From the IMG/VR virus record IMGVR_UViG_3300009436_000133, positions 1 through 21,350 of that record: a stretch of 21,350 bases of DNA. One strand, written 5' to 3'. Source of the DNA: a virus. Numbering within the stretch: the first letter of the stretch is position 1; every line of letters starts with the position of its first letter. The position numbers and the translations under genes are program-made. Positions 1 to 6,307 of the stretch are shown here, in pieces. The notes under the pieces are model-generated. The model worked only from the letters and a program-made list of their open reading frames with translations. It did not search any database and was not told the DNA's origin.

Positions 1-479
1 GAGTTGGTTTCTTTGGTATGGACGACTCAACAGGTAAGTTTGTAGCTTTATCAAGTGCAACAGATTCTTCAAGTACCTTTACTGGTACTGCAATGAATGG
101 TGTGTTTGGAAACTTAGAATTAGCAAATGCGTCCTTAAGTGGAAGTATTAACAACTATGCTGGTTCAGCTCCAACAGACGGACAAGTTTTAATCGGAGAT
201 ACTTCTTCGGGATTATTTGACGCAGCTACACTAACTGCTGGTGAAGGTATTGATATCACTAATGGTGCTGGTGCAATCACAATTCTAGCAGAAGATGCAA
301 CAACCTCTAATAAAGGTATTGCAAGTTTTGATTCAAACCAAGTAACCATTTCAAGTGGTGCGGTAACAATAGTCGATGCAAGTGTAACTGTTAAAGGTTT
401 AGCTTCATTTAATACAAATGAATTTACAGTATCCAGTGGCGCAGTTTCAATAACTGCAATAAATGGCGGAACTTTTTAA
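1..479 (+). CDS. Tail-fibre-like structural protein, C-terminal part (5' truncated)
   Basis: The reading frame is open from the window's left edge (from base 3), so the ATG at 18 is probably internal and the gene starts outside the window. The visible part, about 159 residues, is rich in Ser, Thr, Gly, Ala and Asn with almost no Cys, His or Trp, as in beta-structured fibre shafts. Its opening FFGMDDSTGKF resembles FIGFDESADKF near residue 620 of the fibre encoded at 2149-4560. A second internal repeat is visible: KGIASFDSNQVTISSGAVTI is echoed by KGLASFNTNEFTVSSGAVSI about 35 residues later. Such short tandem units are typical of long-tail-fibre proteins of marine T4-like phages. The function (receptor-binding fibre or a fibre segment) is inferred from composition and neighbours only. 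Confidence 0.7.
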   Translation, partial: VGFFGMDDSTGKFVALSSATDSSSTFTGTAMNGVFGNLELANASLSGSINNYAGSAPTDGQVLIGDTSSGLFDAATLTAGEGIDITNGAGAITILAEDATTSNKGIASFDSNQVTISSGAVTIVDASVTVKGLASFNTNEFTVSSGAVSITAINGGTF

Positions 480-499
480 TTATTAAAATAGGGTAATAC

Positions 500-1645
500 A
501 TGGCAACAGTCATAACGTTCAAGAAGTCATCGACTCAGAACGCTGTTCCATCTCTCTCAGACTTAAGTCTAGGTGAGTTGGCAGTTAACACCTACCACGG
601 TAGGTTTTATACAGAGAAGAATGACGGTTCGGCTGCCATTGTAGAAGTTGGTTCTAATCCAGCATCATTCACTATTAATGACGCAATAACGTTCCCAACT
701 TCCGATGGTACTTCCGACCAAACTTTAGTCACTGATGGCAGTGGGGTTATCACGTGGGCAGACCAAAGTGGCGGTGGAAGTTATGGTACAGGAAACACTT
801 TTACTTATACTCTTACAGGCACAACAACTGTAATTTCGGGTAATGACGATGATGGGCAAGCATTGTTATACGATATTGGAAAGGAAGCGGTCTATTTAAA
901 TGGTGTATTACTCCAAGACGGTGGTGTTGATTACGCAACAAGTTCATCATCAGTAATAACCCTTCAAGCAAATGGTGAGAGTGGTGACGTTGTTTGTATC
1001 AAAACACCTAAACAGCCAGGAGCATTAGTTGAGACTTCATCTTCAGCATTAACAAGTACCAGTTCAAACCAAACTATTCTTTCGATTGCTTCTGCTGGTG
1101 CAAAGGCAACCAAAGTATCATTAACTGCAGTACACTCAAGTGGTTCACATTCATGTGAAATAGTAATGGGTAATGACGGAACCAATGGTTTCTTTTCACA
1201 GTTTGGTGATGTAACAACTACGGGTGGATTCTTGTATGATTTATCCACAACAGTATCAAGTGGTAATCAATTACTTAGAGCAACGCCTGCTAATACTAAT
1301 ACTACATTTTTTATAACATACACTAGACTTCCTGCTTCTAAAGACGGGGAATTAACTACAACAGCTACAACTGCAGACCAAACTCTTGACTCACAATCAA
1401 CTGCATACGAAGGATTAAAATATTCACTTGTAGCTACACACGCAACCGAAGGTACTCATGCATGTGAAGTTGTTGTGGGTACAGACGGAACCAATGCTTT
1501 TTACTCACAATATGGTGATGTTTTAACTGATGATGTTATGTTCTCACTAAATACATCGGTCAGTGCAGGCAATACCAATCTATTAGTAACTCCTGTAAAT
1601 ACAAATACTACGTTCTATTGGGACGTATCGAAAAGGGGTGAATAA
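500..1645 (+). CDS. Modular virion/tail-fibre protein with two tandem beta modules
   Basis: Not recognised as a named T4 gene. The 381-residue product starts with a segment (residues 18-50, with SLGELAVNTYHGRFY) of the kind found at the N-terminus of many phage fibre and tropism proteins, probably an attachment domain. Residues 120-170 contain AVYLNGVLLQDGGVDY, a beta motif common in phage structural proteins. The C-terminal half is a tandem duplication: residues about 189-275 and 289-377 align over their length, sharing H-x(4)-CE[IV]V, DGTN, [FY]SQ[FY]GDV and TP-x-NTNTTF. A third, more diverged copy forms the next gene. The start follows AGGGTAATAC and lies 20 bases after the upstream stop. 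The stop codon overlaps the next ATG by one base (TAATG), so the two are probably translationally coupled. Likely a tail or baseplate-associated decoration or fibre protein. Confidence 0.7.
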   Translation: MATVITFKKSSTQNAVPSLSDLSLGELAVNTYHGRFYTEKNDGSAAIVEVGSNPASFTINDAITFPTSDGTSDQTLVTDGSGVITWADQSGGGSYGTGNTFTYTLTGTTTVISGNDDDGQALLYDIGKEAVYLNGVLLQDGGVDYATSSSSVITLQANGESGDVVCIKTPKQPGALVETSSSALTSTSSNQTILSIASAGAKATKVSLTAVHSSGSHSCEIVMGNDGTNGFFSQFGDVTTTGGFLYDLSTTVSSGNQLLRATPANTNTTFFITYTRLPASKDGELTTTATTADQTLDSQSTAYEGLKYSLVATHATEGTHACEVVVGTDGTNAFYSQYGDVLTDDVMFSLNTSVSAGNTNLLVTPVNTNTTFYWDVSKRGE

Positions 1646-2058
1646 TGCCTAAGTCATTAGCATTCAAACTTGCAGAAATTTCAAGACATATCTATTATGA
1701 TACTGCTAATGATGATATCGTAGTAAGTAAAGAATTAGTTTCCTCAAGAAGAAAGTCGGGTTCAGTAACAACTACAGCAACCACACTAACTACATTAGAT
1801 TCATATGCAATTGCATCATATACAACTGCAAGATATATTGTTTCTATAGTTCAAGGTAGTAATTATCATTCTACAGAGATTGTTATATCTCACAATGGAA
1901 CAACTGCAGACATTCTTGAATATGGTACTTTAACATCTGGCTCTGAATTAGCAACATTCACTGCAGATATTAACAACAATAATGCAAGATTACTCATAAC
2001 TCCTGCTTCCTCAACATCAACAGTGTTTAAATTTGATAGACAATTGGTTGAAGCTTAA
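1645..2058 (+). CDS. Small structural protein carrying one copy of the shared beta module
   Basis: A 137-residue product. After a short unique N-terminus (residues 1-35, with AEISRHIYYDTANDD) the rest is a single copy of the module found twice in the preceding gene. It shows the run TTTATTLTTLD, then H-S-TEIVISHNGTT, EYGTL, an N-rich turn and LLITPASSTSTVFKF. This arrangement, with an HNGTT...EYGT...LLITP skeleton, is familiar from small structural proteins near tail-fibre genes of marine T4-like phages, but I cannot name the family. The start overlaps the previous stop by one base. The frame change between the two genes is therefore a normal TAATG junction and not a frameshift within one gene. 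A late promoter follows directly downstream. Confidence 0.7.
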   Translation: MPKSLAFKLAEISRHIYYDTANDDIVVSKELVSSRRKSGSVTTTATTLTTLDSYAIASYTTARYIVSIVQGSNYHSTEIVISHNGTTADILEYGTLTSGSELATFTADINNNNARLLITPASSTSTVFKFDRQLVEA

Positions 2059-2077
2059 TCTTACACCGCCTAATTTT

Positions 2078-2085
2078 TATAAATA
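2078..2085 (+). promoter_or_regulatory. T4-type late promoter box TATAAATA
   Basis: Exact TATAAATA in the 90-base gap before the fibre gene at 2149. In T4 this octamer is the whole recognition element of gp55-directed late transcription. The start point would lie a few bases downstream, near 2091, giving a leader of roughly 60 bases. The same octamer recurs before gp13, gp18, gp20 and gp22. Confidence 0.75.
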
Positions 2086-2135
2086 ACAGTAGACATTTTA
2101 AATAATGCTGTGAACTGGGATAGTGAACAGTAAAC

Positions 2136-2140
2136 GGAGG
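2136..2140 (+). promoter_or_regulatory. Shine-Dalgarno GGAGG that decides a GTG start
   Basis: GGAGG lies 8 bases before the GTG at 2149. It is the strongest ribosome-binding site in this part of the window and supports initiation at GTG. No ATG in the same frame lies nearby. Confidence 0.75.
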
Positions 2141-2148
2141 CGAACAGC

Positions 2149-4560
2149 GTGGCTGCAAAGAATTTTCATGTAAAAAACGGACTGAGTATCGGGGTTACTG
2201 AGGTAATCGACAGCTCGGGTCTAATAAAAACAGCTGCACTAGGAAGTGAATTTAACGAAAAGGTTGATGACAGAGTCAATGCACTATTAGTTGCTGGGAC
2301 TGGAATCACAACCACATATGATGATAGTGCGGGCACATTAACAATCAACGGACAAACTGGAGACGTAACTGGCGTAACTGCTGGCAATGGTCTTTCGGGT
2401 GGCGGTACATCGGGTGATGTATCTCTTGCTATAGATTTAAACGAACTTACTGAAACTACAGTAGATGTTACAACAGATAGCATTGCAATTGTAGACGCAA
2501 CAGATAACTCAAGTAAGAGAGAAACAATCGCAGATTTAGTATCTGCTATGGCGGGTACAAATTTAACCGCAACAAATGGAGTACTATCTTCAACCGCAGA
2601 CCTTACAGCAGTAACTGCTGGAGACGGTTTATCGGGTGGTGGTACAACAGGTAACGTTAACCTTGCGGTAGACTTAAATGAACTAACAGCAGCTGCTGTA
2701 GATGTTGCGAATGATAGTTTCCCAATTATTGATGCTGGGGACAATTCCTCTAAAAAAGAATCAATTGCAGACTTAGTAACTGCAATGGCAGGAACAGGTG
2801 TTTCTGCTACAAATGGTGTTCTTGCTACAGACTCACTTGCACACTTTGACACGAGTAACTTATCAGAAAGCGGAAACCTCTATTACACAGATACAAGAGC
2901 GAGAGGTGCTATTTCAGTATCGGGTGACCTTGCATACAACAGTGGAACAGGTGTTATCTCATTTACAAATGACGCTGGTGATATAGAATCAGTTGTTGCT
3001 GGAGACGGTTTAACAGGTGGTGGAACTAGTGGTGACGTTACTTTAAACCTAGACGCATCAGTTGCTGGTGACGGTCTTGCACATTCAAGTGGTGTTCTAT
3101 CAGTCGGAGTAGACGATAGTTCAATCGAAACAAATTCAGACGCACTAAGAATCAAAGCAGGTGGTGTTACTAATGCCATGTTAGCAGGTTCTATTGCAAA
3201 CTCAAATTTAGCAAACAGTGCAATCACAGTAAATTCTAATGCAGTATCACTAGGTGGTTCTGTAACTTTAGATACTGGTGACCTTGCAGAAAATGGAAAC
3301 TTATTCCATACAACAGAAAGAGTTCAAGACGTAGTTGGCGCATTCGTAAGTGGAACTGGTTCAACATCAGTAACATATGATGACGCAGCTGGAACTATGG
3401 TAATTTCTTCAACTGGTAAAACTACAGAAGAGATTCAAGATATCGTTGGTGCAATGGTATCCTCAAATACCGAAAGTGGTATTACAGTCGCATACGAAGA
3501 CGGTGATGGGACAATAGACTTTACAGTCGGAACACTTAACCAAAATACAACAGGTTCTGCCGCTACTTTAACAACTGCAAGAACAATCGGTGGAGTATCT
3601 TTTGACGGTTCCGCAAATATTGACTTGCCAGGTGTTAACACTGCTGGTACGGTTGATACTTCGGGAAATGCCGATACAGCAACTGCATTAGAAACCGCAA
3701 GAACAATCAATGGAGTTTCTTTTGACGGTAGTGCAAACATAACAACCTTAACAGCGGGAACAGGTGTTGGAGTTTCGGGAACAGCAGTTTCAATCGGACA
3801 GGCAGTTTCAACTTCAAGTAATGTTCAATTTGGAAACTTAGTTCTTTCAGGCGACTTAACAGTTAATGGTTCAACAGTAACCAACTCTTCAACAAATACA
3901 ACAATCGAAGATGGATTGATTGAATTAGGAACAGGAACAACTGGAACCCCAGCAAACGATACAGGTTTTGTTATCGAAAGGGGTGACCTTGCAAATGCAT
4001 TTATAGGTTTTGACGAAAGTGCAGATAAATTTACAATGGGTACTGGTACATTTACTGGTGCATCAACAGGTAACTTATCAGTCACTACAGGAACTTTAGT
4101 TGCGAATCTTGAAGGAAACGTAACAGGTAACGTAACAGGAAATACTTCGGGTACTTCGGGTTCTACAACAGGAAATGCCGCTACAGCGACTGCATTACAA
4201 AATGCTAGAACGATTGGTGGAACTTCCTTTGACGGAACATCTAATATTGCTATCGCATTAGCAAATACAGCAACCACGTTAGCTACATCAAGAACAATCA
4301 ATGGAGTTTCTTTTGACGGTAGTGCAAACATTACTACCCTTACAGCAGGAACAGGTGTATCCGTATCGGGAACAGCAGTATCTATAGGTCAGGCAGTTTC
4401 AACTTCAAGTAACGTAACTTTTGGAACTCTGGCAAGTGGTGCACACACAATTACAAACGCAACTAACTCTGGCGGAACTGCAAGGAATGTATATCAATCA
4501 ACTTCTGCCCCTACGGGTGGAGCTGGTGCGGTTGGTGACTTATGGATTTTATACTCTTAA
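2149..4560 (+). CDS. Long modular tail-fibre protein
   Basis: An 803-residue protein, GTG start with a GGAGG site. The N-terminus (MAAKNFHVKNGLSIG) is the form typical of marine T4-like tail fibres, probably the attachment end. The body is made of repeated beta modules: AGxGLSGGGT(S/T)G(D/N)V three times in the first 300 residues; [AS]RTI(G/N)G(V/T)SFDG(S/T) four times between residues about 478 and 730; and TAGTGVxVSGTAVSIGQAVS twice. A block near residues 610-680 (FIGFDESADKF, then GNVTGNVTGNTSG) is also common in these fibres. The C-terminus ends GAVGDLWILYS, a usual ending for such proteins. It probably forms a trimeric fibre that contacts the host. I cannot assign it to T4 gp34, gp36 or gp37 because fibre sequences diverge too fast. 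The internal repeats include a perfect 43-base direct repeat. Confidence 0.85.
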   Translation: MAAKNFHVKNGLSIGVTEVIDSSGLIKTAALGSEFNEKVDDRVNALLVAGTGITTTYDDSAGTLTINGQTGDVTGVTAGNGLSGGGTSGDVSLAIDLNELTETTVDVTTDSIAIVDATDNSSKRETIADLVSAMAGTNLTATNGVLSSTADLTAVTAGDGLSGGGTTGNVNLAVDLNELTAAAVDVANDSFPIIDAGDNSSKKESIADLVTAMAGTGVSATNGVLATDSLAHFDTSNLSESGNLYYTDTRARGAISVSGDLAYNSGTGVISFTNDAGDIESVVAGDGLTGGGTSGDVTLNLDASVAGDGLAHSSGVLSVGVDDSSIETNSDALRIKAGGVTNAMLAGSIANSNLANSAITVNSNAVSLGGSVTLDTGDLAENGNLFHTTERVQDVVGAFVSGTGSTSVTYDDAAGTMVISSTGKTTEEIQDIVGAMVSSNTESGITVAYEDGDGTIDFTVGTLNQNTTGSAATLTTARTIGGVSFDGSANIDLPGVNTAGTVDTSGNADTATALETARTINGVSFDGSANITTLTAGTGVGVSGTAVSIGQAVSTSSNVQFGNLVLSGDLTVNGSTVTNSSTNTTIEDGLIELGTGTTGTPANDTGFVIERGDLANAFIGFDESADKFTMGTGTFTGASTGNLSVTTGTLVANLEGNVTGNVTGNTSGTSGSTTGNAATATALQNARTIGGTSFDGTSNIAIALANTATTLATSRTINGVSFDGSANITTLTAGTGVSVSGTAVSIGQAVSTSSNVTFGTLASGAHTITNATNSGGTARNVYQSTSAPTGGAGAVGDLWILYS
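3698..4331 (+). repeat. Perfect 43-base direct repeats inside the fibre gene
   Basis: Bases 3698-3740 and 4289-4331 are identical over 43 bases, including synonymous positions. They encode the module ARTINGVSFDGSANI or its equivalent. The surrounding TAGTGV...VSTSSNV module is also duplicated, with several synonymous changes. The copies are 591 bases apart, a multiple of three, so recombination between them would delete or duplicate 197 residues in frame. Confidence 0.9.
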
Positions 4561-4584
4561 TTGAGTAAAACGGGATAATATAAT

Positions 4585-6270
4585 ATGGCTTCAGGCTCAC
4601 AGAAGGTTAAGACACCTACAGGCTGGAACGCAACACAAGGTGCGTGGGTAAAAACGCCTGACGGGTGGAGAGCAGTAGAACAAATCTATGTTAAAACGCC
4701 TGACGGGTGGAATAACGCTAGTGGACAGGAGTCTGTAAGACAACCCGCTAGAAGACCAACAACAGGTCAACTTCAAGCACAGAGACCCGCTACTGGGACT
4801 CAACCAGCACAAAGACCCGCTACTGGACAATTACAAGCACAAAGACCAGCGACAGGTAGACTGCAAGCACAAAGACCCGCTACTGGACAAACACCTTATC
4901 CTGCTAGCGCACAAACTGCCTATCCTGCTAACGCACGTGGAAGATATCCCGCTAACGCACAATCACCTTTTACATATCAGGCAAGTGCACGTGGAAGATA
5001 TCCTGCTAACGCTCAGAGTCCATTTACTTATCAGGCAAGTGCACGTGGAAGATATCCTGCTAACGCTCAATCACCGTTTACTTATCAAGCGCCCACAACT
5101 TATCAAGCGCCCACAACTTATCAAGCAAGATATCCGTTTACGTATCAAGCCTCATATAGATTCCCGTTTACGTATCAAGCAAGATATCCGTTTACGTATC
5201 AAGCGCCTACAACTTATCAAGCGCCTACAACTTATCAAGCAAGATATCCGTTTACGTATCAAGCAAGATATCCGTTTACGTATCAAGCTAATACAACGTA
5301 TCCTGCTAACGCACGTGGAAACACAACGTATCCAGCTAATACAACGTATCCTGCTAATACAACGTATCCTGCTAATACAACGTATCCTGCTAACGCAAGA
5401 CAACCGAATTCATCGAATTCACAGAATCCGTTTACGTATCCTGCTAACAGTCAGTATCAGTTTCAAGATATTAAACAGGGAGCTCCATCTCAGTTACCGC
5501 TTGTTTATCAGGCACCAGCAAGACAACCTTCCAGTTCCAGTAGCAGAGCTCCATTTACGTATCAAGCGCCTACAACTTATCAAGCGCCTACAACTTATCA
5601 AGCGCCTACAACTTATCAAGCGCCTACAAGATTTCCGTTTACGTATCAAGCGCCTACAACATATCCTGCTAACGCACGTGGAAGATATCCTGCTAACGCA
5701 CGTGGAAGATATCCTGCTAATACAACGTACCCAGCTAATACAACGTATCCTGCTAACGCACGTGGAAGATATCCTGCTAACGCAAGAGGCCCAGGCACGT
5801 ATCCTGCTAACGCACGTGGAACATATCCTGCTAATACAACGTACCCTGCTAATACAACGTATCCTGCTCAGGCAAGACAACCTAGTACATATCAGGCAAG
5901 ATATCCGTTTACTTATCCTGCTGATGCAAGACAACCTAGTACATATCAAGCGAGATATCCGTTTACTTATCCTGCTGATGCAAGACAACCTAGTACATAT
6001 CAGGCAAGGTATCCGTTCACATATCAAGCAAGACAACCTAGTACGTATCAGGCACAACAACCTTATCCGTATCAGCAGAACTATCAGAACCCGTACCCGT
6101 TCCAGCAGAACTATCAGAACCCGTACCCGTTCCAACAGAACTACCAGTTCCCGTATCCGTTCCAACAGAACTATCAGAACCCTTATCCGTATCAGCAGAA
6201 CTATCAAACTGCCGTGGATAGATGGGACGGTGTACTACAACAACAGTGGCCAGCAACACCTATTTCTTAG
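4585..6270 (+). CDS. Proline/tyrosine-rich tandem-repeat protein, probable virion fibre or adhesin
   Basis: No named family recognised for the whole 561-residue product. Residues 1-48 hold three copies of VKTP(D/T)GW, a short motif seen at the ends of some phage fibre proteins. Residues 52-104 are RPATGQLQAQ units. Residues 105-163 are YPANAQSPFTYQASARGR units. Residues 164-272 mix TYQAPT, RYPFTYQA and NTTYPA hexamers and octamers. Residues about 273-320 form a less regular linker with poly-Ser. Residues 321-430 repeat TYQAPT, NTTYPA and ARGRYPAN. Residues 431-490 are ARQPSTYQARYPFTYPAD units, and residues 491-541 are (F/Y)QQNYQNPYP decamers. A unique tail (residues 542-561) closes it. After residue 48 there is no Cys or His, only one Lys, and many Arg. 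GGGA at 4572-4575 serves as the ribosome-binding site. There is no signal peptide or membrane segment. Probably a long repetitive fibre or surface component; the role is inferred from neighbours. Confidence 0.75.
   Translation: MASGSQKVKTPTGWNATQGAWVKTPDGWRAVEQIYVKTPDGWNNASGQESVRQPARRPTTGQLQAQRPATGTQPAQRPATGQLQAQRPATGRLQAQRPATGQTPYPASAQTAYPANARGRYPANAQSPFTYQASARGRYPANAQSPFTYQASARGRYPANAQSPFTYQAPTTYQAPTTYQARYPFTYQASYRFPFTYQARYPFTYQAPTTYQAPTTYQARYPFTYQARYPFTYQANTTYPANARGNTTYPANTTYPANTTYPANTTYPANARQPNSSNSQNPFTYPANSQYQFQDIKQGAPSQLPLVYQAPARQPSSSSSRAPFTYQAPTTYQAPTTYQAPTTYQAPTRFPFTYQAPTTYPANARGRYPANARGRYPANTTYPANTTYPANARGRYPANARGPGTYPANARGTYPANTTYPANTTYPAQARQPSTYQARYPFTYPADARQPSTYQARYPFTYPADARQPSTYQARYPFTYQARQPSTYQAQQPYPYQQNYQNPYPFQQNYQNPYPFQQNYQFPYPFQQNYQNPYPYQQNYQTAVDRWDGVLQQQWPATPIS
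4735..6207 (+). repeat. Coding tandem-repeat tract of several interleaved unit types
   Basis: The tract is built from units whose lengths are multiples of six bases. Examples are an 18-base unit for TYQAPT (around 5090-5240 and 5560-5640), an 18-base unit for NTTYPA (around 5330-5395), a 54-base unit for QPSTYQARYPFTYPADAR (copies beginning at 5878, 5932, 5986, then 6034 after a shortened 48-base unit) and a 30-base unit for NYQNPYPFQQ (about 6070-6207). Neighbouring copies are nearly identical in DNA, which indicates recent duplication or ongoing homogenisation. Confidence 0.9.
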
Positions 6271-6279
6271 TCACTAAAT

Positions 6280-6298
6280 ACTAGAACAAACTTCTAGT
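6280..6298 (+). other. Hairpin in the gap before the glycosyltransferase gene
   Basis: ACTAGAA (6280-6286), loop CAAAC, TTCTAGT (6292-6298): a perfect 7-base-pair stem. An alternative pairing, TCACTA (6271-6276) with TAGTGA (6295-6300), would exclude it. No T-run follows, so it is not a classical terminator. It ends 9 bases before the ATG at 6308, which has no clear Shine-Dalgarno, so a role in translation or mRNA stability is possible. Confidence 0.5.
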
Positions 6299-6307
6299 GA
6301 ATACATT

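Noticed and set aside
1630-1660. Possible frameshift joining the genes at 500 and 1645
   Set aside because: The shared module made this tempting, but each gene has a complete module of its own, the junction is a clean TAATG, and the second gene has its own unique N-terminus.
2166-2852. Minus-strand open frame opposite the tail-fibre gene
   Set aside because: It is a mirror of a low-complexity Ser/Thr/Gly coding sequence with few stops on the opposite strand. The forward gene has a ribosome-binding site and recognisable fibre modules.
5494-6207. A 237-codon open frame on the minus strand across the same repeats
   Set aside because: Same cause as above. The product is a meaningless RIRCIS-type repeat and no other gene in the window is on the minus strand.
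4735-6207. CRISPR-like array
   Set aside because: The repeats are contiguous and in frame, with no unique spacers of constant length. They encode a continuous protein.
4937-6277. A 446-codon open frame overlapping the repeat protein in another forward frame
   Set aside because: It is a by-product of the tandem repeats: units are multiples of three bases, so any frame without a stop in one unit stays open. Its Leu/Ile/Arg-repeat product has no start signal and no sensible composition.
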